This document shows, in pieces, positions 25,327-33,473 of a DNA stretch of 40,304 nt. How positions within the stretch are numbered: the first letter of the stretch is position 1; each line of letters starts with the position of its first letter. Under the pieces are notes generated by a model. The model made no database searches. It saw nothing but the letters and a program-made list of their open reading frames with translations, and was not told where the DNA came from. Source of the stretch: Chlamydia trachomatis (GTDB lineage: Bacteria; Chlamydiota; Chlamydiia; Chlamydiales; Rhabdochlamydiaceae); the NCBI GenBank assembly GCA_945875745.1, contig CAMCLJ010000009.1:1-40304 (forward strand), read 5' to 3'. The translations under genes and the position numbers were made by a program.

Positions 25327-25842
25327 TTAAACAATACGAAATAGTTTACTACCAAATTCTACAGGATGTGCATTATCTAAACAAATCTCAGCGATAACAC
25401 CACTTACACCTGCTTTAACTTCATTCATCACTTTCATAGCTTCAATAATACAAACCACTGTATTTTCCTGGACCTTATCTCCGACTTTCACAAAGTCTGG
25501 ATCTTCTGGTGAAGGAGTCCTATAAAATGTACCCACCATAGGGGATGTGATAAATTGTCCATCTATCTTCTCAGATTTAACAGCGGTATCACTTTTAGAC
25601 TCAGCAAGGGGCCCAGGAGCCGGAGCTTGGTGATGAACTGGAAAATGAGCTCCAGGATGATCGTGATGTCTAAAAGGCTGAGCAAAAATCGGATGAGAAG
25701 CAGAGTGATGAGAGTGAGCCATTTCATGTTCGATCTCACGCTCAAGTGATATCTCATAACCGGTCTTTTCCTTAATACTCAACTTCTTAATTCCTGCTTT
25801 TTCCATAGCAGCCATTAATTCTTTTACCTGTTTCAACTCCAC
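25327..25842 (-). CDS. accB: Biotin carboxyl carrier protein with His-rich linker
   Basis: AccB carries the biotin of acetyl-CoA carboxylase. The C-terminal lipoyl-like domain has EAMKVMNE with the biotinylated lysine at residue 137. The GTG at 25842 is chosen as start because AGGAGG lies six bases before it; the TTG at 25857 would have that site inside the gene. The N-terminal MELKQVKELMAAMEKAG is the usual BCCP start. The linker between (about residues 39-75) is odd: it is crowded with histidines (11 in about 34 residues) instead of the usual Ala/Pro. The gene follows efp by 21 bases. Confidence 0.95.
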   Translation of the reverse strand: MELKQVKELMAAMEKAGIKKLSIKEKTGYEISLEREIEHEMAHSHHSASHPIFAQPFRHHDHPGAHFPVHHQAPAPGPLAESKSDTAVKSEKIDGQFITSPMVGTFYRTPSPEDPDFVKVGDKVQENTVVCIIEAMKVMNEVKAGVSGVIAEICLDNAHPVEFGSKLFRIV

Positions 25843-25863
25843 AAATAGCCTCCTCAATTAAAT

Positions 25864-26421
25864 TTAGACACGCTGAATGTATTCATTTGTCGATGTATCC
25901 ACTTTGACAATATCTCCTGACTCAACAAACATAGGCACTTCTATTTTAGCACCAGTTTCTAGAACAGCGATTTTATCAGCATTAGCCACATGCGATGCAG
26001 ACTCCAAGAGCTCGGTTTTTACGACCATAAGCTCAAGAAATTGCGGTAGATCAACAGAAAAAATCGAAGATCCATAAAACATCGATTTGATTTCCGTTCC
26101 TTCTTTTAAATAGTTTACCTTGTCCCCAATAACGCTCGATGGAACCATGACTTGCTCAAGGGTTCCCGTATCTAAAAATAGATAATCCTTACCCTCTATG
26201 TATAAAAACTCTAGCTTCTTCTCCAGAAGAGCTACTTCTTGCACTTCTTGGTTGAGCTTAAAACTCTTTTCCAGAACCTCGTCTGTCATAAGATTTTTGA
26301 GCTTTGTTTTTATAAAGGGTAGTCCTTTAGCAACCGTTACCTTTACACTAGACTCTACCCGATAGATTTTTCCATCGATATTAAGCATTATCCCAGGAGA
26401 GATTTGATTACTTGTTGTCAT
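25864..26421 (-). CDS. efp: Elongation factor P
   Basis: EF-P relieves ribosome stalling at polyproline. It has three beta-barrel domains over 185 residues. The N-terminal KOW-like domain reads SPGIMLNIDGKIYRV and the tip loop that reaches the peptidyl transferase centre reads TVAKGLPF, with K32 in the position of the lysine modified in E. coli. The tip differs from the usual PGKG. The middle domain ends with GTEIKSMFYG and the C-terminal domain with VETGAKIEVPMFVESGDIV-type strands (here LETGAKIEVPMF). It lies between HAD and accB in the operon; chlamydiae commonly hold two EF-P paralogues and this matches the one beside accB. Confidence 0.93.
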   Translation of the reverse strand: MTTSNQISPGIMLNIDGKIYRVESSVKVTVAKGLPFIKTKLKNLMTDEVLEKSFKLNQEVQEVALLEKKLEFLYIEGKDYLFLDTGTLEQVMVPSSVIGDKVNYLKEGTEIKSMFYGSSIFSVDLPQFLELMVVKTELLESASHVANADKIAVLETGAKIEVPMFVESGDIVKVDTSTNEYIQRV

Positions 26422-26451
26422 GATTAGTATTACCCACTAGAAATATATATT

Positions 26452-27117
26452 TTAAACTTCCGAAAGAATCTTTATAATCTCAGAAAGATTAGAGATCACA
26501 TAATCCACGTGACTCTTATCCCCTCTACAATGAATACCCCTTCCCGCAAGCATCTGTACCGTCCTACACCCCAATTCTTTAGCTGGGCTCAGATCGATTG
26601 AAATCCTATCACCACACACAAGCACTTCAGACGGATCTACATCAAACTCATCTACAATCGATTGGTAATGTATTTTTTTATTTTTCACCGGCGTAACGAC
26701 TATCTTACTAAAAATATCTGAATCAATGCCAGCTTTTTTCAATTTCAATAACTGCAAATCCTCTCGACCAATGGTCACTAAAACTAATTTATGTATCTCA
26801 CTAAGAGATTGTAAAATTTCCACCGCCCTATAGTGAGCCTCAACGACAATGTTATCAGGGATATTATAATATACAAGATCATGAGCTAGAGGCATTAAGG
26901 AATCATCAATACCAGTAATTTCAAAAAACTCTGCTAACGCATGCCTTGCACTAGGAGCAGTTTGATTTAACCGGAGGAGAACATCAAGTGCTTCTTGTTG
27001 ATTTCGGAAAATTACACCTTTGCCTGCGAGCATGTCGATGGCCCTTGTTAATTGAACAGGAGTTACAGAGCCAGAGGTATCGATAAGAGTGTCGTCTAAA
27101 TCAAAGATGATTAACAA
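26452..27117 (-). CDS. HAD family hydrolase
   Basis: A 221-residue haloacid dehalogenase-like phosphatase. Motif I FDLDDTLID (residues 5-13) gives the nucleophile Asp6 and acid/base Asp8, motif II is VTIG, and the Lys/Asp motifs appear as KKIHYQ and VLVCGDRISIDLSPAKELG. Cap type I is likely. The substrate is unknown. Translation begins at a TTG at 27117 that overlaps the end of yvcK by 17 bases, implying coupled translation. It belongs to the rpe-rfbA operon. Confidence 0.85.
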   Translation of the reverse strand: MLIIFDLDDTLIDTSGSVTPVQLTRAIDMLAGKGVIFRNQQEALDVLLRLNQTAPSARHALAEFFEITGIDDSLMPLAHDLVYYNIPDNIVVEAHYRAVEILQSLSEIHKLVLVTIGREDLQLLKLKKAGIDSDIFSKIVVTPVKNKKIHYQSIVDEFDVDPSEVLVCGDRISIDLSPAKELGCRTVQMLAGRGIHCRGDKSHVDYVISNLSEIIKILSEV

Positions 27118-28066
27118 TTTTCATCAACTCGTGAGCTAATTTTTTTGAATCATGCCGAATTAAACTTCTTTTGATAAGATCCACTTTAGGGACCCCTTTA
27201 AACTCTCCGAGTAAAGACGTTGCAATTACCCTTTCATCCCCTTGCATATCGTTTTCTACTAAATCACCCTCATCAGCATAAAGCTGAATTTGTTCATGGG
27301 AAGGTTTTTGATTATTCACCAAAGTAAAATCAAAGATATTCTCTCCGATAAACCTCTCCATTTCCTTCAAGTAACTACTGACTGTAAAACCTGAAGTTTG
27401 CCCCTTACGGTTCATGAGATTGACAACAAACACCTTCTTAGCAGATGTTTTACGCAGCGCCTCTCCCACACCTTCTACAAGTAAATTCGGAATCAAGGAG
27501 GTATGCAGGCCTCCGGGGCCTACTACCACAAGATCGGCATTCATAATTTCATCAATTGCTCTTGGATTAGCTTTAGCATACGGCTCGAGATAGATACTAT
27601 TATACCCTTGATCGATTTCTTGAGAAAGATAGACTTCTTTCTCCCCTTCCAAAATTTTCCGATTATTTAAAATCATCTTTAAGCGGACCTGGTGGGTCGT
27701 CACAGGAATCACTTTTCCTTTGATAAATAAGATCTTACTGACCTCATCAACTGCCTTTTCAAAGCTGCCGGTTACCTTCTCGAGAGCAGACAGCAATAGA
27801 TTGCCAAAGCTATGCCCTCCAAGCCCCCCCTGCTCAAATCGGTAATTCATTAAGGATCGCATCATAGCAGATGAGTTAGATAGGGCCACTAAACATTGCC
27901 GGACGTCTCCAGGAGGCAAAACCCCAAGCTCATCTCGTAAAATGCCTGTGCTTCCACCATCATCGGCCATTGACACAATCGCGCTCAGATCTACAGGGAA
28001 ATTTTTTAATCCACGCAGAACTGTAAAGTTCCCTGTTCCACCGCCAACTACAACAATCTTTTTCAT
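27101..28066 (-). CDS. yvcK: YvcK/CofD-like protein (gluconeogenesis factor family)
   Basis: A 321-residue CofD-fold protein. The nucleotide-binding start IVVVGGGTGNFTVLRGLK, SMADDGGSTGILRDELGVLPPGDVRQCLVALS, and YRFEQGGLGGHSFGNLLLSALE are strong YvcK signatures. In Bacillus and Mycobacterium YvcK binds UDP-sugars and affects cell shape and growth on gluconeogenic carbon. The ATG follows GGAG. It overlaps the HAD gene and lies 88 bases after rpe. It is one of the two genes placed between rpe and efp relative to the basic chlamydial order. Confidence 0.93.
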   Translation of the reverse strand: MKKIVVVGGGTGNFTVLRGLKNFPVDLSAIVSMADDGGSTGILRDELGVLPPGDVRQCLVALSNSSAMMRSLMNYRFEQGGLGGHSFGNLLLSALEKVTGSFEKAVDEVSKILFIKGKVIPVTTHQVRLKMILNNRKILEGEKEVYLSQEIDQGYNSIYLEPYAKANPRAIDEIMNADLVVVGPGGLHTSLIPNLLVEGVGEALRKTSAKKVFVVNLMNRKGQTSGFTVSSYLKEMERFIGENIFDFTLVNNQKPSHEQIQLYADEGDLVENDMQGDERVIATSLLGEFKGVPKVDLIKRSLIRHDSKKLAHELMKIVNHL

Positions 28067-28154
28067 AAAGACTCCGCCAAAAACAACATCGACTCATTTA
28101 TAATAACATCAATCCACAAATGGGGATCAATTAATAGGGATCATTTCATCTAAC

Positions 28155-28874
28155 TTAACTAGATAAAGCGCGCAAAGAAGCTACAGCCCCTTTCATATCC
28201 TTGGCTGAATAAAGATAGGTCCCCGATACTAAAACATTAGCCCCCGCTGCGACACACTGCGCTCCTGTCACTAGATCGATCCCACCATCTACCTCAATGT
28301 CAAAAGGAGCTAATTCAGGCCCCTTATACGTTTCTGAAAGGATCCTGCCACCTTTTTTAATTTGCAACTTGTCACAGGTTTCTCTTGTGAATTTGACCTT
28401 TTCCAGCATTTCTGGAATAAACGACTGTCCTCCAAACCCAGGATTTACAGTCATAATCAAAATAAGATCACACTTATCCAAATATTTAGGAATCAGAGAC
28501 ATCGTAGTTTCAGGGGAAAAAGCAAGACCTGCTTCGGCATTGCATTTTCGAATAAATGACAGAGTATCTTCTACGTCTTCAGTGGCTTCAATATGAAATG
28601 TGATACGATCAGCACCCGCCTGAACAAATTGTTCTATGTAATCAAAAGGATTATACATCATTAAATGGACATCTAAAAATAAGTTAGTTGCCTTATTAAC
28701 TGCTTTAAGAGCTTTAGGCCCGAGCGTTAAATTAGGAACAAAATGCCCATCCATTACATCAAAATGTATTGCATCAGCGCCCGCATCTTCAGCCCTTCGG
28801 GCCTCGTCTGCAAGAGCTCCAAAATCACCAGAAAAAATAGAGGGAGCGATTTGCAATACTGAGCTATGTTTCAT
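28155..28874 (-). CDS. rpe: Ribulose-phosphate 3-epimerase
   Basis: Rpe interconverts ribulose-5-phosphate and xylulose-5-phosphate in the pentose phosphate pathway. It is a TIM barrel of 239 residues: QIAPSIFSGDFGALADE, ADAIHFDVMDGHFVPNLTLG, VHLMMYNPFDYIEQF, ILIMTVNPGFGGQSFIPEML, and EVDGGIDLVTG carry the metal ligands (His, Asp, His, Asp). An insertion around residues 176-190 (KKGGRILSETYKGP region) is longer than in most Rpe. It heads the long minus-strand operon; AGGGG precedes the ATG. Confidence 0.96.
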   Translation of the reverse strand: MKHSSVLQIAPSIFSGDFGALADEARRAEDAGADAIHFDVMDGHFVPNLTLGPKALKAVNKATNLFLDVHLMMYNPFDYIEQFVQAGADRITFHIEATEDVEDTLSFIRKCNAEAGLAFSPETTMSLIPKYLDKCDLILIMTVNPGFGGQSFIPEMLEKVKFTRETCDKLQIKKGGRILSETYKGPELAPFDIEVDGGIDLVTGAQCVAAGANVLVSGTYLYSAKDMKGAVASLRALSS

Positions 28875-29365
28875 AAACCCCTGCCTAACATTAAAATGGA
28901 TAATAAACCTGACAGGATATCCAGTTGGTAAAATTTAAGGAAACTATTTCAATATCAAAAATAAAGAATTCCAAGAAAACCTATCTTATGTAAGAAAAAC
29001 CTTTAAAATAGAACTTCTTAAAACTCTCACGAAATGCAGGATGCATTTTGCTGCGATTTGGTGAATAATAGATCTATTTAAGACCAAGAAGTAAAAAAAA
29101 TAATTATGAAAATGAATCCGTTCAAAGCCTGAGTGGATAGAAAATTAAAAGAACGAATGTTCACCAAATGGCTAGAAACCCTATTTTGTAAGTAAGCAAA
29201 AAAACAAAAAAGGGCAATGCTGGCGGACTATAGAGGCTTGATTGAAGCCAATCCTCTATATTCTTTTTGTGACATTCAAAAGCGCGATCGTAATACATCT
29301 GTCCCTTGCATCAGGGATGTTGGTAAAAATTCCTTTCGGAAAATGAACGTCTGCCAGATAAAGCT
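28875..29365. other. Intergenic stretch upstream of rpe
   Basis: No assured gene. A plus-strand frame from the ATG at 29217 to a TAA at 29367-29369 encodes 50 residues (with LIEANPLYSFCDIQKRDRN); AAGGG lies three bases before the ATG, which is too close. It overlaps the end of the DUF4116-like gene on the other strand. It may be a small gene, a remnant or chance. The 28875-28980 part probably contains the promoter of the rpe operon, though I see no clear -35/-10 pair. Confidence 0.2.
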
Positions 29366-30088
29366 TTAAATCAAATCCATAACCTTCATAGCATCCCCCA
29401 TAAACTTCTTATTAAGGAGTAATAAAGTGTCAACGTGCTTTAAATTGGTAGGACATGCAGCTAAAGCTGCTAGCGCGACCTCTTGCTCTGAGCGTATCGA
29501 CGCATCAGCGTACTCAAATGCAGAAGGACTGAGCTTAATTGCCTCGAGCATGAATGATTTATTGGCCTTTAATCTTTCGCCAGCGTACCTCATAGTCCAG
29601 TTCAAGGCAGATGGATTCGATAAAGCTACCAGTACAAATTCTGGGTCGTTTTTTATTTCATCAGAGGCGTACCTAAGGAGGGACGAATCAATTTCAACAG
29701 CCTTAAGCATAAATGATTTTTTTGACTTTAATGAGGGGTGGGCATTCCACATATCGAGAAGTGATGGTTGCGTACGCAATATACCTAGCATCGTCTTTTC
29801 ATCTTTAATCGAAAGTGATACCCGCATAATTAAAGGCAGATAGCCAACTGCTGAAAGAACTCCACCGATTCCGTAAAGGAGGTCGTCGGGTGTTAGTGAA
29901 AAATGTCTTTTTTGTAGAGAGTTACCGATCGGTTGCGCTCGATTGAAAGGAGTTTCTGTATACGTGGTTAATTTAGGAAATATTGGTAGCCTCTGATGTA
30001 AACTTCGTACAGGTTGCTGTAAAAGACTTCCACGGGACAATCCAAACAATGGGGTGGCACGAAGTGAATTGGTAATTAAACGATTCAT
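29366..30088 (-). CDS. DUF4116-like repeat protein with mitochondrial-presequence-like N-terminus
   Basis: A 240-residue protein. Residues 1-63 are rich in Arg, Ser, Leu and Pro with seven Arg and two Lys but only one acidic residue (E45), and end in KRHFSL (60-65), matching the R-x-F/S cleavage motif of mitochondrial processing peptidase. A hydrophobic segment follows (about 72-92). Residues 100-235 hold three or more copies of a ~30-residue helical repeat: KSFMLKAVEIDSSLLRYASD, NPEFVLVALSNPSALNWTMR and KSFMLEAIKLSPSAFEYADA. These resemble DUF4116, which is expanded in amoeba-associated bacteria and in protists. AGGTG precedes the ATG. The likely role is a secreted effector targeted to host mitochondria; this is inference. 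Confidence 0.7.
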   Translation of the reverse strand: MNRLITNSLRATPLFGLSRGSLLQQPVRSLHQRLPIFPKLTTYTETPFNRAQPIGNSLQKRHFSLTPDDLLYGIGGVLSAVGYLPLIMRVSLSIKDEKTMLGILRTQPSLLDMWNAHPSLKSKKSFMLKAVEIDSSLLRYASDEIKNDPEFVLVALSNPSALNWTMRYAGERLKANKSFMLEAIKLSPSAFEYADASIRSEQEVALAALAACPTNLKHVDTLLLLNKKFMGDAMKVMDLI

Positions 30089-30510
30089 AGTTTCACCTAT
30101 TAAATTGATTATGTATATATATTTTATAATAAAATTATATTAATGTAAACATAAATAAATGTAACATTTAAATATTAATTACACTTATTAATAAAATAAC
30201 AAATATTTTGTGACATTACGGGCAATTTTCAAAAAAGGAAAAAATAGACAAAATTCTAGAAAATATCTCTCAGATAGGGACAGGTTGATGTACGCTCTTT
30301 GAATTTCGAAATCGATAAAACATTTAAAATGAACGATTAAAGAACCGATCGTATAATTTCAAAAAGGCTGAGCGTAAAGATATATTTTGAGCTGCCCCGA
30401 CAAAGGTAATTAAACGAAAATACTAATCATTGATTAATGAGGCAATACCTACCCAAGGCTAATTGTTTAAATAGATTAAGCAAGGATTAAAAAAGCTTAT
30501 TGTAAATTTA
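30089..30510. other. AT-rich intergenic stretch
   Basis: These 422 bases hold no open frame or RNA gene I can support. The first 120 bases, upstream of the DUF4116-like gene, are extremely AT-rich and would contain its promoter. The remainder, downstream of the 644-residue protein, shows no clear terminator. Confidence 0.5.
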
Positions 30511-32445
30511 TTATCCACTTCTAGATGCAAAAGGCGCATTTTTAAAAACTAATATTTTCCAAGTCCGACGAATCTCCAATTCCTCTGCGATTAACAAGCT
30601 AGCCCAATAATAAAATCCTTCATAGGATAGGATAGCGGTAATCAGCTCACAGCTTCGAATACCTTCACATTTACCCCAAGCAGCCAACTCTTCTTTTGGA
30701 AAAGGCTCGCATGATTTCATTATTAAACAGACATGACTTGGATCTTCCCTTAGAACCTGTTGCAAACTTTGCTGATCAATACTTTCACGCAAAGAAAAAA
30801 ACAGGTCCTTAATACACCTATAATCTACAACATTACGAGCCTCCATTGGCATCAGAGCGTGAAAAAAGTTCTCTAGAAGAAAATTTTCTTTATTATCAAG
30901 AGGTCCAAGCAAAGTTTTTAAAGTGTCTAAAGTCTGTCTTTGAGTGGCTATCATTCCACCATTATAATCTCGAAAATCACCCAGCGCTCTAGATAATTCA
31001 ACTGCCAGGGCCTGGCGGGCCTTTAGAAGATCTACCGTATGATCTTCTCGCAAGAACAAATGTTGAGGCAAATGCATTCGAAAGACCGTTGATTCTTTTG
31101 GGTACTTACCTCTTAGTAAACCAACCCGACGGACCCGATCATCTAAGAAAAAAAACCTACCCCCACCCTGACGATACATCTCAGCTACAGAGATGGTTGA
31201 TGGATCGGTAAGTAACCTTAGAAAAATAACGGTAAAAATCAGATCATCTCCCTCTTGCAACTCAAAAGAAATGATAACCTGGGGTAGATCCTTAGAATAT
31301 TTTAACTCATGACTGAGAATTAAAATATTCTTCATTACCTCTTCTTCATTCCGAGGCATAAATAAAGCTGGCATCAATCGCTCTACGTGATTTTTCAATT
31401 CGCTAGGCAGCTTTTGACGCATTAAATGGATCTCTTCGGAAGAAAAATTTTGATTGTTTTCTTTTTCTATTTCTAAATAGACAATCTGAACCTTTTCATC
31501 CTTAGTAGGGATTACAAAGCTAGAGTCTGCCAATAACCGAACCCCAGCCACATGATTGGTAATAGACTTCATCAAATGATGCTCATCAAATAATTCATTT
31601 TTATGAATAAAATTGACCCCAACAACCAAGGCTAAGACTCGACTCATTTTTAAAGGGGAATGAACCCGAATCCTCGATACCTTTAAACTGACATGGCGGT
31701 GACCTGGAAGAATCTCAGTTAGCTCTAATAAAGACTTCTTAAATAAATAAGCAGTATAAATAATACGACTAAGGTGATGACATTCACGAGACTTATGAAA
31801 TTCATCTGTGCATAAAAGGAAAAACTGCTGCATCAACGAAAAAATATCGTAATCAAAAAAATCTCGTTTTTTTTGTATGAGCATCCCTAGACAGTCTTGA
31901 ATAATATCGATCTTTTCACTCGAAGAAATCCCTTTCATTTCAAGAATTTTTGTCGCCTGATAATAAGAGGAAAGACCTAAAAATATTTCTGTTTCTAGGG
32001 GAATGAGATTACGACGGACCCTATCTAAATCCCTTTCATTCTCCAGTTGAATCACAGCATCTAAAAATAATAAATCACCAATATACAGATCCGAAGAGGC
32101 AAATCTAGCTGATATGAAACTGTCAATGGTGACCTTAACTCCAGGTAAAAGCCATCGGCAGAGGATATCTTGGACAAATTTTGCTCCATGATCCTGGAAA
32201 GGACAGATGATCTGCAAGCTTAAGTAATAAGGACTATTACCCCAAACGTGAAAGTTGGACACAGGAAAAAACTCATGCATCATCTTTGCTCGAGACCTGA
32301 GATCATCAATATCCATTAATACCTGGCTAGGCACGACCTGTCGTAGAACGGTCCGGATATAATCAGACAAAAAGGTTGCTTGAGGGCTTTCAGCAGACCC
32401 ATTAAAAACCGTAATTACCTCTGGAAAGCTCGTTATAGACGACAT
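30511..32445 (-). CDS. Hypothetical protein, 644 residues, downstream of aspartate kinase
   Basis: No domain is recognised. The protein is long, mainly alpha/beta, without signal peptide or membrane helix. Visible stretches include an Arg-rich DDLRSRAKMMHEFFPVSNFH near the N-terminus, GGGRFFFLDDRVRRVGLLRG at about 420-440, and MPMEARNVVDYRCIKDLFFS at about 545. It starts only four bases after the lysC stop and its AAGGAGG ribosome-binding site lies within the lysC 3' end, so both are translated from one message. The linkage hints at a role tied to lysine/diaminopimelate supply or at simple co-expression. It looks like a chlamydia-restricted conserved gene, but I cannot confirm that by sight. 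Confidence 0.65.
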   Translation of the reverse strand: MSSITSFPEVITVFNGSAESPQATFLSDYIRTVLRQVVPSQVLMDIDDLRSRAKMMHEFFPVSNFHVWGNSPYYLSLQIICPFQDHGAKFVQDILCRWLLPGVKVTIDSFISARFASSDLYIGDLLFLDAVIQLENERDLDRVRRNLIPLETEIFLGLSSYYQATKILEMKGISSSEKIDIIQDCLGMLIQKKRDFFDYDIFSLMQQFFLLCTDEFHKSRECHHLSRIIYTAYLFKKSLLELTEILPGHRHVSLKVSRIRVHSPLKMSRVLALVVGVNFIHKNELFDEHHLMKSITNHVAGVRLLADSSFVIPTKDEKVQIVYLEIEKENNQNFSSEEIHLMRQKLPSELKNHVERLMPALFMPRNEEEVMKNILILSHELKYSKDLPQVIISFELQEGDDLIFTVIFLRLLTDPSTISVAEMYRQGGGRFFFLDDRVRRVGLLRGKYPKESTVFRMHLPQHLFLREDHTVDLLKARQALAVELSRALGDFRDYNGGMIATQRQTLDTLKTLLGPLDNKENFLLENFFHALMPMEARNVVDYRCIKDLFFSLRESIDQQSLQQVLREDPSHVCLIMKSCEPFPKEELAAWGKCEGIRSCELITAILSYEGFYYWASLLIAEELEIRRTWKILVFKNAPFASRSG

Positions 32446-32449
32446 AGCA

Positions 32450-33235
32450 TCAACCTCCTTCGTAAATAGACCTGTTTAATTGAGAAGTTCTAACTGAGCT
32501 TTGAATCCAACTACCTCTAGAAGAAGAAAAATTTATATCGTTAAAAGACAGCACATGCAAGCGAAGATTATTTTTTTTAGCCAGGCTGACGGCTCTTGCA
32601 TGCAATACACGAGATCCCTTTCCCATAATTTCTAAAGCCGCATCATAGCTTAATTCAGGGTAAAATATTGCCTTGTCATTGTTTTTAGGATCTTCCGAAT
32701 AAACCCCTTGAACATCTTTATAAAACTCTACTTTATCAGCGTTTAAAGCTACAGCTAAGGCCACCGCGCTTGTATCCGAACCACCCCGACCCAGTGTTGT
32801 AATCTCTCCGGAAAGGCTTACACCTTGGAATCCTGCTACAATAACAACTTTATTTAAATCCAGCTGTCTCAGGATTCTGTGGGGTTTTACATCAAGAATT
32901 TGTGCTTCGGTATGGTCCTCACTGGTAATGATACCGGACTGACTACCAGTAAAACTAATAGCCTCTTTATTCTGCAAAGACAGAGCCATGGCTAAAAGAG
33001 AGCTACTGACCCTCTCCCCAACGCTTACGAGCATATCCAGCTCTCGTTTAGGAGGAAATGCATGTACCTGAGAGGCAAGGGCTAACAATTGATTGGTTTG
33101 ATCGCCCATGGCGCTTACAACGACCACACACCTATTATACTCCAAGGATCTCTGAACTACAATACGGGCTACGGAATGAAACGCCTCAGGGGTGCTCACC
33201 GAGGCCCCCCCAAACTTTATAACTAAAGTTTTCAT
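32450..33235 (-). CDS. lysC: Aspartate kinase, catalytic domain only
   Basis: Aspartate kinase phosphorylates aspartate, the first step to lysine, diaminopimelate, threonine and methionine. The amino-acid kinase fold is complete: VIKFGGASVSTPEAF (5-19), VVVVSAMGDQTNQLL, ELDMLVSVGERVSSSLLAMAL, TTLGRGGSDTSAVALAVAL, and DVQGVYSEDPK. At 261 residues it ends after this domain (YDAALEIMGKGSRVLHARAV) and lacks the C-terminal ACT domains that sense lysine or threonine. The ATG at 33235 is preferred over the TTG at 33241. It heads a two-gene operon with the 644-residue protein and diverges from rpsA. Confidence 0.9.
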   Translation of the reverse strand: MKTLVIKFGGASVSTPEAFHSVARIVVQRSLEYNRCVVVVSAMGDQTNQLLALASQVHAFPPKRELDMLVSVGERVSSSLLAMALSLQNKEAISFTGSQSGIITSEDHTEAQILDVKPHRILRQLDLNKVVIVAGFQGVSLSGEITTLGRGGSDTSAVALAVALNADKVEFYKDVQGVYSEDPKNNDKAIFYPELSYDAALEIMGKGSRVLHARAVSLAKKNNLRLHVLSFNDINFSSSRGSWIQSSVRTSQLNRSIYEGG

Positions 33236-33405
33236 ATACAACCAAATATTCTAAGTAATACTAATAGAGGGATTACATTATCAGAATGAGATTATAATTA
33301 ATAAATTAATTTTTTATGGATCGACGAAAAAGCGAAAGAACAAACCTAAAACAAGAGAAATCTCAATTGAGTTATGATTCAATATTTTTCATTAAGATTT
33401 TACCA

Positions 33406-33435
33406 TTGATTATTTTACAAATCTTTTGCTAGACT
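33406..33435 (+). promoter_or_regulatory. Putative sigma-70-type promoter of rpsA
   Basis: TTGATT at 33406-33411 and TAGACT at 33430-33435 are spaced 18 bases apart, a fair match to the housekeeping consensus. Transcription would start near 33442, about 30 bases before the rpsA ATG at 33474, with AGGAG at 33458-33462 as the ribosome-binding site. It lies in the divergent lysC-rpsA intergenic region (33236-33473). It is predicted from sequence only. Confidence 0.45.
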
Positions 33436-33473
33436 CTCGCCTGAACTAGAAACTAGCAGGAGAAACCTTTAAC

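Noticed and set aside
29217-29369. Fifty-residue plus-strand frame as a gene
   Set aside because: The ribosome-binding site is too close, the frame overlaps the end of an opposite gene and the composition is not decisive; mentioned only in the intergenic entry.
32450-33235. lysC read as a truncated pseudogene
   Set aside because: The kinase motifs are intact, the end is followed closely by a coupled gene, and no ACT-like frame lies downstream.
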